In this document: positions 21,809 to 33,652 of the stretch, piece by piece
Numbering within the stretch: the stretch's first letter is position 1
Layout of the letters: each line of letters starts with the position of its first letter
The notes under the pieces: model-generated
The model's database searches: none
What the model was told of the DNA's origin: nothing
Seen by the model: only the letters and a program-made list of their open reading frames with translations
Assembly (NCBI GenBank): GCA_964023205.1
Contig: OZ026847.1
Span: 942,501 to 1,006,500, forward strand
DNA from: Lutraria lutraria
Taxonomy: Eukaryota > Mollusca > Bivalvia > Venerida > Mactridae
Reading direction: 5' to 3'
DNA length: 64,000 nt
Made by a program: the position numbers and the translations under genes

Positions 21809-22655
21809 TAGGGCTGTCCCGATATGCCAGCGTACCGGTACGTACCGGTACAGTGCTGGACGATATGCGTATCGTATCGGAAGGTCTCGTATCGGCCGTA
21901 TCGCGGTTTTTTATTTTATATTAGAAAACTCTTAGAATGTTGAACAACTGAACTAGATTTGCGAATTTACTCTCGTATCATCATCGACAATGCTTAAGCA
22001 ACTAATATCCGGGATTCCATGCTCCATTTATAGACATTAGCAGCGTCAGTTAATACTAGACAACGAATTCGAATATTCAGAGTTTGTCAAGTAGATATTG
22101 ACTTATAAATTGTATTACGCCACCATTTAATTTTACATACAATACGGCAGCATTTTGGTTCGCTGATTAATGAAACAAAGAAGCACGTATATAGTTGTCT
22201 GTAAGAAGTGTCAAGTATAGTGGTGGGACTAGCATAACATCCAAGTTGAAGGTTACAGAAGTTCATTATTAATATATTATTGTTAATCAATTTGACAGTC
22301 ATAGACCTGATTCTTTAAACAATTTTATATGGCTAGGTCCTATTCTTGATATAAGGCAATTTATGGGACAGGGATAAAAAAACTGCTAATATTTCTCACA
22401 ATTATTTTATTTCCACAATATGAACAAACATATATGTGAATCAAATTGATGACTTTAAGTACAAGACGAATTTAGTTTTACACCTTTTTAACAGTTAATT
22501 ACAACAAATGTGCACAGAGTTCCCCAAAACACTAATATTTTAACGTTTTTCATTACTTTGAAATATTGTAATATCGTATCGTTGATATCGCATATCGCTA
22601 GTACCGTATCGCAATACGTATCGTATAGGCTGAGATCTGTATCGGGACAGCCCTA
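21809..22655. mobile_element. Non-autonomous hAT element inserted in the DIRS-like element
   Basis: 847 bp with 16-bp perfect terminal inverted repeats (TAGGGCTGTCCCGATA) and an exact 8-bp target duplication GAAGCGAC (21801-21808 and 22656-22663). Subterminal GTACCGGTA and GTATCG repeats lie at both ends, which is frequent in this superfamily. No transposase frame is visible. Excision rejoins the RNase H reading. Confidence 0.9.
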
Positions 22656-22784
22656 GAAGCGACATTACATTTGTATGGAAAGCAACTTTCGACTTCATCT
22701 GCCTTTTCGATGTAACCCCCGTATGCAAAACTGCTTGCATCGACAAACACATTGTACAAACATACTTGATCATGATTGAGAATT

Positions 22785-23480
22785 TTACCTTAATCGTTCA
22801 AAAGATCGTACATTTTCTCTCCAGAAAAGCATTTCGTTCATTGCCTTTTCAGTGACTTTGATACTAGAGCTCAAACTATCTCTGGAATGTATGCATTTTA
22901 ACATTACTCTAGTCATGAGACGTGTTTTGTTCAATAATACACTGTGTGAAGAAATAATGTGACCTACCACACAGGCTAAATGCCTTACTGGTATTAATTT
23001 TTCCTCACAATGTTTGATTTGAAAAATGCTAGAATGTAAGATAGCTTCTAACCTTTCTATTCTATCTTCTGAAATGAATAACATATTTTTATTCATATCT
23101 AACACGTGACCGAGCCACGTGACTATTTGGGTCGGTTCCCAAATACATTTTTCCTCGGCCAAAAGAAAACCAAATTCTAGAATTGTTTTTCTTGTAAACG
23201 CACTTGACAATAGGGCTGTGCTATAGCTTTCTTCAGAACCTATCCTGTCATCAAGGAACATAATGATCTTGTGTGATTTTGATCTCAAATATGAAACAAC
23301 TATGTTCAATACCTTTGTGAAAATATGACCTGCTGTCTTAATGCCGAATGGGAGTGAATTAAAAATATAATATTTTATTTCACCATTTTGTATGAATGAG
23401 AATCCTAAATAGGTTCTGTGTTTTTCAAAAATATCTATGTGATGATACGCACCTTTAAGATCGAAAGTATACGTTATTCA
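22785..23480 (-). pseudogene. DIRS-like reverse transcriptase
   Basis: The minus strand from about 23475 reads FDLKGAYHHIDIFEKH, GFSFIQNGEIKYYIFN, LPFGIKTAGHIFTKVLN and KIIMFLDDRIGSEESY. FDLKGAY holds the first catalytic aspartate and FLDD the other two, so the active site is intact in this part. It continues through VTWLGHVLDMNKN and RHLACVVGHIISSH to a stop at 22785, where a frameshift leads into RNase H. A stop lies immediately before FDLKGAY and the region further upstream is decayed. Confidence 0.9.
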
Positions 23481-23639
23481 TTGAACATCCTTTGCCCACA
23501 GACTGCTTCATTGATTTTTAATGCTTTACACATGGCTTTGTCGAGGAAACCATACCACCAAATGTCGGATATTCACAAAATGGCTTAACACGTTGAACTA
23601 ATATACAATGTACCAACAAATTATGTTCCAAGGGACCTT

Positions 23640-26580
23640 TGTAATCATGCAATACCCTTAGCTGTCAGGAATGTTCGTTTTGTAAGAGTAAAATGTTGGT
23701 TCTTTTGAATAAGGAATGAACATTCGGTATTATAGACTATTTGTCAACGACATAAGTGATCATATGTGTGTTACATCAGATATTTCTTATAACGAGGTTA
23801 CTTGTTAGACACATCCGTGTTCGTTTATACAAAATATAATTCATCGCATTTCTTTAACTTGGATTTAGATACTCTTGTACGAATAGCATTGCTGAATCTG
23901 GATTCAATCAATTGTCTTATAACCCATTTAACTTTGTCAATGTGTTCGTCAACATGAATATATAGCTATTCCTCGTCATTCTTGGTCGTTATAATGTAAA
24001 TGAAAATTGACTCCATTCAGTACTCATGGTCTGATTTCATTCATAGTTTGTTGACTGGTTTTTGTCACATACATTATTACAGCGTACAAGGGAAGCATGC
24101 ATCATTTACACAAACTTTTGTTTGAACAAAATATATTTTCAAGAATTGTAATTTCTTTGAAAAAAAAAAAACCTTGCTCCAAAGTATTGTGCTTCATTGC
24201 AAAGTCAAACTAATCATAAGTAACTAATTAATCATTATGTTATAATAAGACATGGACAATGCTATCTCTGCAATGGATGATAAATTTCCTGGTTAACATT
24301 TGAAACTGAACTCATACATAGATATCCTTCATCAACAGTGCATATGGCATTCAATGTTTACGACGATCATTATCATATTGGCAATCATATAACAATAAGA
24401 AAGTAAACTTTACTTACACGTTTATTATATATAAGGCAATGTTCCATTTTGTTGATTTATAATTTATTTCACCGGCAAAGTCTGCAAATGTCATAAATAC
24501 AGCGGTACATATCCACTTGGCGTCAATAGCAGACTTTATTTGTCGCAGAAACACCATACATAGTATATGTGTCTGAGATATAACAACCTCATAATACTTC
24601 ATTAAGTATTGACATTAGAGTAAATAGTTCATTTCCATTACAATAGTTGGCTTCGTGGTTTCAAATACAGTTCTTTAACAACGGTGTACTTGACTAGGAA
24701 TTATACTATGGCACGTTTTCAATTATTTAATTATCCGTAAGATGTGAAAAGATTTCTCGAATGTCAAGAGTTTAGAAAAATGGATGCTTGGCCATTAGGA
24801 AATTACTTGACTTTTTATCATGATACCTTTCTGAATTTTAATCTTTTTTTTTTGTCTATAAGTTGAATTTGGTACATAATGTTGATCCCCGTATTTACAC
24901 CTCGATACCAATATAAACATATTGCTAATATAATTCAGAAATCAAAGAGAAACAATTTCTGATGCGTGTAATTTGATATGAAGACGGGCCACTTATCCTT
25001 CATTGTTTCTTAGAAGGATATGGAATTATGGGAAAACATGAACGTATAAAGCAATTAATGTACATAAGCAATTAAACATCAAGAGGTTACTCATCACGTG
25101 ATGTATTTAATTCATCCAGTGAATAACTTTCCATAATGAGTTTAATACGATATGTGTGTTAACTGTTTTGCCGTATATTGGTTTAGAACTAATTTGTTAT
25201 ATTTACCTAACCCGCCTTATTAGCTAATGGAACAATAAAACACTCCCTTCTCAGGAAGGCATTGGGAAACAATGGATGTACAAATAATATTGTTCGGGTT
25301 CTATTTTCATATTCATAGAGCTGAGTGTCACATATTTATTTGTAGTCAGTCAATACAGACAGTTTTACACATGCCTATAAACAATGATTATACGTAATTA
25401 ATTCAAACTAATTTACTGTTCCATACATCTATAGAGTTATAACATTTCAGTTACTATACCACAGGGAACGTCTAGACATATATTAGCAGATATTTCATTG
25501 TTAACTTATATAAAAGGTATTGCTTAGAACCCGCCAATAAGCAATTTGAATCAAGAATATCTTTTTAGAATTGGTCAATAAAACACTTGATTAGTTTGGC
25601 GACTTTTATATCCAAGATGCTTCGAAATTGGTTTGCACCCAGACACACACATGTACCTATATCATACTTTATGCTTGCAGAAATAGTAAAGCTTTTCGTA
25701 CATAGTATAATAACTGATTATATGTTGTTAGAAACATATATAATACGTCGATCCAAATAAATAACATTATAGTAACATAAATAAGAACTGTTTCTTTTTT
25801 TCTTTTTGGGACTATATCATAGCCAATTTCTTTCTAAAACACAATAAACTATACAGCATGTATAAAAAGACAATTGTGTAAAATTTACAATGAGCAAAAA
25901 GTCGGGACATAAAGTGTTACAAAGTACTGAACATTGACATTGGTGTTAATAGAAGTTTTATAGAGTTTGTTAGTTGTTTTTATTTTACTAGATTTAAACG
26001 AAAGGAATACAGAGTTATAATAATTATAATGAATACTTTAGAATTGTGTAATGAATGGGAAATTTGTTGAAATAAAGATATTAATTGTATAATCCTTTTT
26101 CAAAAACAGTACTGAAATATATACCTTATTAACCTCTATTATTGTCGAAAGCGAAACAAAGAGTAGATATTTGATGTATAGTCATCAAGAATTATCATTA
26201 CTGTTTTGTATTAGTTTTAAAAATGCTTCAAGCAGTTTACATGATTTCGACTTTTTTAAATAGAACTTCTGTAATCTTGGTATAAAATAAGCATTGCGTT
26301 TGTTGGTTTTGATCTTGTCACTTCTTAAATAACTTTTGAATAAAGAAAAAACAATATTACTCAAAATAATGTTTATGTCTTAATATTCCTTAAAGTCGAC
26401 CCTATATCCGACAAGTAAAAACTGTAAACTTTTCATATTTCATATAATTGATTGAAAAACGTTGAATATCTTGCCAAAAGCTTTAATTAGTCAATGTTAT
26501 GTTGTTTCAACATCTTGACAGTGAGTGCAGCATGGAGAGTCTCTTATTTTCTAAGTAAATTAATTTTGTTTTGTTGCTAA
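23640..26580. other. AT-rich region, no recognisable genes
   Basis: Nearly 3 kb with short ORFs only. A poly-A run lies near 24160 and simple AT tracts throughout. I found no splice-bounded coding stretch or family member. Confidence 0.5.
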
Positions 26581-26589
26581 AATATACAT

Positions 26590-27900
26590 CTTTATTGCCT
26601 CCGAATTTTCGAAGATATACATTGTACATACATATAATACACAAATAATAATTAAACAAAGCAAAGTATAGCATATATACAAGTTCAACAAAAAAACGAT
26701 AAGTTCATACAATATAAGTTATGTTTACGTTATATTAAACTTAATGAAATAGAAAGGAGACATATTGACATTGAAGAAATGCCTTATTTTTACTATAACA
26801 GTCTCTTACATGTCGGAATATACAAGTCTATTTAAATAAAGATGTAATGAATTTTGCACATGTAGTCATAACGTCCAGATATTTATCAGCAGATAAGACA
26901 TCAATAAGTATACCGTCTACATATCCCAGTACATACATTATGAATACTTCTTGTCTAATAGTTTGTAACAACATACTTAATTGTCTGTTAAATTGACGTT
27001 CTATGCAATCAACAAATGTTGCGAACATCTTTTTTTCTTTGTTTACTCTACAATCAAACAACAAATGGTTAAGTTGGTGGGTACATTCATTAAAACAAAT
27101 CTGACATGTGAAGGGATGACCTGAGTTTACCCTGCAGTTAAGTTGGGCAATGAATCTCATTAACGGTAATGTCTCTGTGTTTTTTTCTTTTGGTACTCTC
27201 CATACATTTGACATGGTCAGATCATTATGATTTTTTCTAAAAAGTATAAAATCGTTACTATTTTCCATACGCATTTGCCATCTGTTTTGTTCAAAAAAGG
27301 TTATTGTCTTGTTAACGCATTTTTTTCCATTTTACTTTGGCCGGAAATGACCCACTTTCTTTGAACTTTTCAATATGACAGTTCAGTTTATATTTATCAA
27401 GTATTCTTAAGTATGTCTGAAATAAATCCTAATGATCGAACAGTCACATTTGTTTTAGCATAAATTAATCCGGTGATGAATCTTTACTTATCAATTCATA
27501 GGACTCTAGTTTGCACAGTGTTTCCAAGTATAACAGCTTTTGGAGATCGATGTAAGCCTCGATTGAGGTAAGACCTACCATACAGGTCACCGTATCTGAT
27601 TTACATAGATTTTTCAGACATAGGTGGACCTCATTGTCAAGGGGTGGTGTGCTAAATGACATATATCCATTGTTATACTGAAGGTTGGGGCTAACCAATA
27701 TATCACACACACTTGATTCAATATGAAACGGTACTTTTACCGTTTTATTGTCCCATAGCACCACTGGCGTAAGTTCAGAAATATCAGAATTATAGTCACA
27801 ATCAGCCATGTCCAACAGCAAAACGAATTGAATAGAGGTGTTTATAATCGTAGTCCAGAGATTGATCAATTCGTGCCGAGGTCGACCCGTTAATCGAATC
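26590..27900 (-). mobile_element. LINE 3' fragment (C-terminus of ORF2 and 3' UTR)
   Basis: A minus-strand ORF2 C-terminal segment. 27869-27465 reads LTSIEAYIDLQKLLYLETL and similar, then in a broken frame KYKLNCHIEKFKESGSF. 27274-26828 contains PLMRFIAQLNCRVNSGH and a zinc-knuckle-like CQICFNECTHQLNHLLFDC (C-x2-C with a later H and C), the C-terminal nucleic-acid-binding motif of many LINE ORF2 proteins. The 3' end on the minus strand is GGCAATAAAGATGTATATTT near 26590. The RT domain is absent, so this is a 5'-truncated copy. I cannot assign its clade. Confidence 0.75.
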
Positions 27901-28290
27901 GACGAGACCTGAGCGGGTTTTTCGAAATTTGACCTTTAGACAAAGGAGGTTTTTTTTCACTGTGATTTCTGTATGAAGCAGGTTTTCAAACTTGGACCTT
28001 TAGACAAAGAACTTCTCGAAAAAGTACTTGTACTTACAGAATATCAATTTAGATCCAATGTTAGCACTTATGTTAAAAACTACATACAAAACATTAATTC
28101 CATAGCACTTTTGCCGAGTTTAAGTCACTTTTTGCATTTTTAAATCAAATTTTCACAGGAGCGTTCTTATTTGACACAAATCACAAAGGGAGGTAACCAT
28201 CACCAAACTTGTTTTGTCGCTAAAATGTTAAATATAAGTTTTATTCCAAATTGCTTTATTCGTGTATTTTTTATAACATAATGTATTATA
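27900..28290. other. Spacer, nothing recognised apart from a short duplicated phrase
   Basis: GACCTTTAGACAAAG occurs twice (27932 and 27998), each near a GGTTTT word. No coding signal seen. Confidence 0.4.
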
Positions 28291-28375
28291 TAGTATACAG
28301 AGTTCCATTTAATTTTTGTATCAAGTAATCGTTCCCAGTATTTGTGAACAAATGGTACTTCAAATTTGTTTTATA

Positions 28376-28975
28376 CGTACTGACAAGGGTAAATAGTTCA
28401 ATAGCAAGGCGATATTCGAGTTCCTGGATCAAAAAGGTATACATCATTTTGCGGCACAAAACACAGAAGCCAAAGCCAACTATGTAGAAAGACTCATCAA
28501 GACGTTGAAACATCGATTGTACCGCTATTTCATCGAGCGCAAGACACAGAGATACGTAGATGTGTTAGAAGCAATCACCCAAAGCTACAACCATACCGTA
28601 CATTCCAACTTGGGAAGGACTACCGGTTCCATCGACGCTAAGGCGCGCGACAAAATCGAAAACATCGAGTAAGCATAAACCGTACTTGGTCCGAATAACG
28701 CACGTAAGGAACGTATTTGACCGCGAATACTCGCAAAAGTGGACGGGAGAGTTGTTTAAAGTGAAACGTAGATTCCGTAGAGGGTTTACCCCTGTACCAG
28801 ATCGAAGACTGGTCTGGTCAAGATATAAGAGGTACTTTCTACGAACAGGAACTACAAGCAGTGAATGTTGACAACGATAAAGAATATAGCGTGGAGAAGG
28901 TACTGAAAAAAAATCAGAAATAAGAAACATGAACTACTCATTAGATGGCGGCATTGGCCCAAGAAATACATAAAT
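28376..28975 (+). pseudogene. Polinton/Maverick-like integrase with SH3-like and chromodomain regions
   Basis: The plus-strand reading path crosses three frames. The first (28376-28672) has a TDKGK block (an integrase aspartate position, followed by an in-frame TAG), then HHFAAQNTEAKANYVERLIK with the catalytic glutamate of the DDE core, and SYNHTVHSNLGR. The second frame has YLVRITHVRNVFDREYSQKW, an SH3-like barrel. The third has YEQELQAVNVDNDKEYSVEK and KKHELLIRWRHWPKKY, a chromodomain-like end. This arrangement is known from Polinton/Maverick integrases and from some retroviral-type ones; the sequence favours Polinton. The N-terminal zinc-binding part and first catalytic aspartate are missing. 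Stops and frameshifts make it inactive. Confidence 0.8.
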
Positions 28976-29046
28976 AAGGTGTAATTCAGCAAATATGAGC
29001 AAAAAAAAAACACAACAAAAAACGCAAATACGTTTTAACAATTTTA

Positions 29047-29313
29047 TTATATTCCCTCTAAATACAACGTTCCGCCATCCAAGGTGTTGAATACACTTAC
29101 AATCTGCCTGGCTTCGGTAATGGTATTCACTTTACCGTTGTCCGTCAATTTTCCGGTGGAAAACACCATACAGTGGCCTCCGATCTTGGGATGTTTCCAT
29201 TGAGCGCCGCTGTATCTAGATGGATCGTAAATAATATTCGTTGCTTTATTAGTCAAAGTTCTCAAATCAATACGATAACCTAAGGACGACGTACACAGGA
29301 CGTTAGTAATCAT
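29047..29313 (-). CDS. TATA-binding-protein-like single-repeat protein
   Basis: An intact minus-strand frame of 88 codons from the ATG at 29313; it stays open about 14 codons further upstream, to a TAA. Residues 12-75 resemble one TBP saddle repeat: GYRIDLRTLTNKATN aligns with the CKLDLKTIALHARN-type block, YDPSRYSG with YNPKRFA, and VFSTGKLTDNG with IFSSGKMVCTG. A full TBP core has two such repeats of about 90 residues; only one is here. A poly-A signal AATAAA overlaps the stop region on the minus strand. It converges tail-to-tail with the Polinton-like integrase, 71 bp away. It could be an element-encoded transcription factor or a fragment of a host gene. The TBP resemblance is by eye; no search was run. 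Confidence 0.55.
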   Translation of the reverse strand: MITNVLCTSSLGYRIDLRTLTNKATNIIYDPSRYSGAQWKHPKIGGHCMVFSTGKLTDNGKVNTITEARQIVSVFNTLDGGTLYLEGI

Positions 29314-29413
29314 ATTACCAATTGGTAAAATCGTAAGGATTACACTCGGTACACCTTAAGAATCCTAGTTGGTTAGCGTGGTCACTCTGTTCAATATCTT
29401 TGTATTCCGGTAA

Positions 29414-29778
29414 GGGGACTTATATCAGCCTTTTATCGACGACAACGATATTTCCGATTCGTCTGAGAGTTTAACTGAGCATGAGCGCTGCCTTTCAAGT
29501 GAACATAACATGAGCAACACTTACAATTTCAGTTTGTTGACATATTTTCCGCGATGTTTTCGGTTTTGACAGATACCGAAAGGGTCGAGTTGTGAAAATC
29601 ACGAATAATTTCCGAAGCCGAAATCGGCAGGTTTTGTAAATCTTGAAATGTGTATTTTGAGTAAACTAGCGGGATATTTCGTAAATATTTTACAGGGCTT
29701 TCATTAATTGATTTAGGCATTAAAATGATACCAATTTGATTGCTGTTCGAGACGCTTCAAGTTCCAGGGCATGCCCAT
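29414..29778 (-). mobile_element. TTAA-type inverted-repeat element, copy 2 (internally deleted)
   Basis: On the minus strand it begins after TTAA (29779-29782) with ATGGGCATGCCCTGGAACTT and follows the copy at 17945-18300 almost base for base. It lacks the last 160 bp and the opposite inverted repeat, ending near GGGGACTT next to a TAA. A frame of 63 codons (29720-29529) stays open: MPKSINESPVKYLRN, TFQDLQNLPISASEIIRD and SVKTENIAENMSTN. The same protein text, with stops, is visible in copy 1. Confidence 0.75.
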
Positions 29779-29939
29779 TTAACGCCTCGTCCACGAAGTC
29801 TAAACAAGTCATGAGACAACGCCACCGTTTGAGGGTCAGGCTTCTTTTATAAATACATGTATTAAGGATAATTGTATACTAGATACAAATTAAAGATTGA
29901 CAGCGCAACTTTAGGTATCTTAAAAAACTGTATATATTA

Positions 29940-31252
29940 AGAAGGAGAAGCAGTGCACAAATTTAAAAGTTACGTCACTCCAAGTAGATGGTTTTTAACA
30001 TTGATTTTAAAAACATTGATACTGGTACTGTCCCTGATACTAGTAGGAAGATTGTTCCAAAGGCTGCATCCCACGTAAGAAAATGTCTTCTTACCGAAGG
30101 ACCCATCCTGTGATACAGCAAAGCATCCATCTGCACTAAATCTGGTGTTGTATGAATGAAGAGAGTTTGACTTGATATAGTGGTCTTTCATATATCCTGT
30201 GGATAAACCATTTTTAATTTTAAAAACATGAGAAAGGACGATCTGCTCAACTCTCTTGTCAACCGGTAGCCATTTTATTGTTTTAAAATGATTTTGATCA
30301 ATGTGGGCTTTAACAGTCAAGATTGAGAACGAATCTTATCGATTTATTCTGCAGTTTAGACTTAAGTTGTTTGGTCAAAGCATGATACCAGAAAGAACTA
30401 GCATAATCAAAGTGACATTGAATTAGTGAAGATGCTAGAAGTTTCTTTGTATGTTCTGTCAGGAATTTTCGTTTCCTGTAGAGAAATTTTAATCTTGCAT
30501 TACATTCATAGCCATAGATTCACAGGAAAGCGTTTGATCAAGAGTAGCACCAAGGTATTTGACAGATGAAGTTGACTGAATAGATGTACTATTACAAGAT
30601 ATATTTAATGGAGGATTGGATTTCAATTTCGGTTTTGAACAAAATAAGATCGATTCAGTCTTACCAAGATGTAGAGAAAGTTTATGGTCAATTAACCATG
30701 AACTAACTGATTGTAAGTCTTCGCTTAAACGCTGCTCAACAGCCGCACGGTCTTTGTGTGATACTAGAATTGTGGAATCATCAGCATACTTGTTTTTGAC
30801 AACTGCAGACATATCATTGACATAGATGAGAAATAACACAGGACCAAGTATAGATCCTTGGGAAACTTCCACAACTGATTTTTGAATCATTAAAATGTCC
30901 GAGGACACACATAAACCAGTCTATTAAACTATTCCGGAGGCTAAAATTGAGATTTTATACACTTTCGCCACTCGTAAATTTTTGGAGGCACTTTGGTCGG
31001 ACTTTCGCCAATTGGCTCGAGTGGCGATCGACAGCGTGGGCCCAGACCAATGCATTTAAGTTTACACATGAGAATGGAATGATCAACAGTATCAAAGGCC
31101 TTCTGTAGATCAAGTAATATCATTCCGACAACATGCCCTTTATCCATTTCAAATCTAATATAAATCAGTTTCGTATAACCCAAACACGTTTTGTTTCTGC
31201 GTAAAATGTCCGAATTATGAAAAGCAATTAATATAAATCTGTGTAAAATCAA
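29940..31252 (-). mobile_element. 5'-truncated CR1/L2-like LINE
   Basis: Minus-strand RT to C-terminus. 31252-31040 reads GMILLDLQKAFDTVDHSIL (first catalytic aspartate). An approximately 60-bp segment bounded by CGCCACTCG and its complement (30966-31026) interrupts. 30908-30489 reads VSQGSILGPVLFLIYVNDM and NKYADDSTILV (intact YADD), then KYLGATLDQTLS. A shifted frame follows with HFDYASSFWYHALTK. 30320-29970 reads IKWLPVDKRVEQIVL, HSYNTRFSADGC and FSYVGCSLWNNLP. It lacks endonuclease and ORF1. The 3' end is not sharply defined and may extend to about 29840. Confidence 0.85.
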
Positions 31253-31259
31253 GTAAATG

Positions 31260-33640
31260 GTATTACTTTATAGCTTGTAATATACAATATTGCAGATGGT
31301 TTAGATGTTTTAATCAACATGTCTGTGATTAATTAAAGATAGTGTTATTTTAATCATGTCGCGTTTTTATCGGCGACAGTTATCACGTGATATCAAACAT
31401 TTGTTGTTTTTTTACGTTAAATTACATATTTTATTTGCAAATTAATCTATCAAAGGTCAAACCAGATCGTATTTTCTACTTTTTATTAAAATATGCACTG
31501 TGAGAAATTTATAACTTATGCACTAAGAAAGAAAGAGCTGCGTGTGTTGGGTTTACTTCGGTCACGTACCTTTCCTTTAGTCGTCTACATACATATAATA
31601 TCCCTAATTATCGTGTCGATGCTGCTCAAAATTGTATTATTTATTGGAATTATAAAGGATGATAATTATTTTGAAGATGGACAGGCCGATTTTAATACAA
31701 TCAGAATTGTCGGGAAACAGGACATTAATACATCAATTGGACCATAATCATAAAATGTACACGTGGCATATTAGACGTCATTCTGAGACTTGTGTCATTA
31801 TGTCAATACTCCAGGTAACCGCCAGGGCATGTAGAACTTTATAAATGGTGTTGGTAGTTTTTATTGTTGCTCTAAAGTTAGAACGTCGTCCTCTTCTGTT
31901 CTGTACTAGAAATATATAATTATGTTAATCTTTTCTGTGACGTCAGTGAATATATTTTCCACTGGAATCATGTTCTATACTGTTTGTAAAGACTGAATTA
32001 CTATTTCTGATTCGCGACTTTTTCCGACTACATATCTTTATCAAACTAAATAAACATAGTTCTGAATACTACATTATTCAAAATGATTTTAAGATTAAAC
32101 TTATCTATTGATTTACAACTAGTACAACATATTCAAAAGACAGTGCGTTAATTTTGTTAGGATCATTATATATTATCCATTTAATTTTGCTTTGTGTGTA
32201 ATTGCTGATCAAACCAATTCAAAGTTGTTGTTTTTTATATATAATAATTATATGGCTTGCATGTACTACACACACACACAAGTTAGATGAATACAATCTA
32301 CAAATACATCAAATCATCACAAATGTTTGTAGTTTAGATATTGACAACCGTTTTATGCACCAGCTGGTGTGGTGTTTATAAAACTTGATGATCGGTTTAC
32401 CGGAGGGTATCTGACTTTACAACCATTCGGGCATTATCGGTGTTTTCCATACGTAGTCAATGTTACATAGTTATATGAAATTCACGGAAATATCCGATGA
32501 AAACCGAACGGTATGGCGACAATTTCATTTACTAACATAGTTATTATACTTAAGGGGTGGATATATATCATGTCAACTGAAGCATAAATTGTTTGACAAG
32601 TTGTAAGTTTATACTTTCTATTCGGACTGTGTATTCAATTCGATTTCCTCGTTTATTGATGAGTTTAAAAGTTAAAATGTCGGATAATTTAGTATGTTTT
32701 AGATACCAACTTATTACACAGACTTTGATCTTGAGACTTCCATGAAATAATGGTTATGAGATGAGAAAAATGGGATGTTAAAATACTACTATTTGAATAT
32801 TGATACATTGTGTGTAGTGTGTACATTCATATGCAGCAGTTAACAACACGTCAATGTTTCAACGTGTTTAACACGAATATAAATATAAATGTACACGGAG
32901 TATCGTGGAATTATTCAGCCACAAAAGGGATATTATTTATATAAATAAAGTGATTTTAAACACTTTGTAATTGTTTGAATCATCGCAAGTACAGAAGCAG
33001 AAATGTGTTAATAGTTTGATAGAGTAGATTAATAATTGAAATGTCCAATACACACTTTGATATAGTTATATGAATAAAGAGTATTTGGAAAAAGAACTAG
33101 TGTAAGTAAACTAAACGTTAAGCGGATTACAATACATGTATATGTACGGGTATAACTTAACCGGTACTGCTATTTATCAAACGAAAGTCGTTAAAATAAT
33201 AAATCATACTGATTGAATAAGCTGAAATGTGAAACATCGGTTAATTCAATGATCTATACAACCTTTAAGATTTCATGTTGTAATTATAGAAGGACAATGA
33301 AGCTTTGATGAACATTTACTGATGTTCAATTTAATATATTGAAAAAAAAACACCTTTGATTTAAGTTTATCAATACCTCACTTGTTGGCCCCGCCTTTCA
33401 CAACAAGCTAAAACTATGCAGACAACTTCTGCTTAGAAAACTCACAAACGTGTCATTTTAATATAAATAAAGAAAACGAACATTAAACCAATATATTTAT
33501 CACCTACACATATGTGTGTAAACTTGATGATAGACAGAAACCGGAAGTAGACATCTCGCAGTTTCTAATTAAGTATATCGACCAGTTTTGAAGATTTCTC
33601 ACACACGTTCTCAGCGTTAATTACCTGAAATGACGGATCT
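31260..33640. other. AT-rich intergenic region upstream of the TMEM163-like gene
   Basis: No gene recognised. An 84-codon plus-strand ORF at 31493-31747 contains a hydrophobic stretch (FPLVVYIHIISLIIVSMLL), but I cannot link it to a family or to splice sites. A short CA run lies at 32269. The promoter and 5' UTR of the downstream gene should lie toward the right end, but no clear TATA box was placed. Confidence 0.4.
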
Positions 33641-33652
33641 GGTCATTTTGAT

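Larger units (their letters stand above)
19481..23520 (-). mobile_element. DIRS-like tyrosine-recombinase retrotransposon
   Basis: Minus-strand order: reverse transcriptase (23480-22785), RNase H (about 22750-20540, split by a hAT element), tyrosine recombinase (20509-19481). RT, RNase H and a tyrosine recombinase in place of a DDE integrase define DIRS-type elements. The characteristic text of the RNase H to recombinase linker (RFASHLNNKC, NSRWWVPGTEGVDAL) is present. Terminal and internal complementary repeats were not located, and the gag-like region upstream of RT is unrecognisable. Multiple frameshifts make it inactive. Confidence 0.9.

Noticed and set aside
28376..28975. A functional integrated virus or retrovirus
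   Set aside because: Only a broken integrase and one small gene are visible; no polymerase, capsid, protease or terminal repeats were found, and the integrase has stops and frameshifts.
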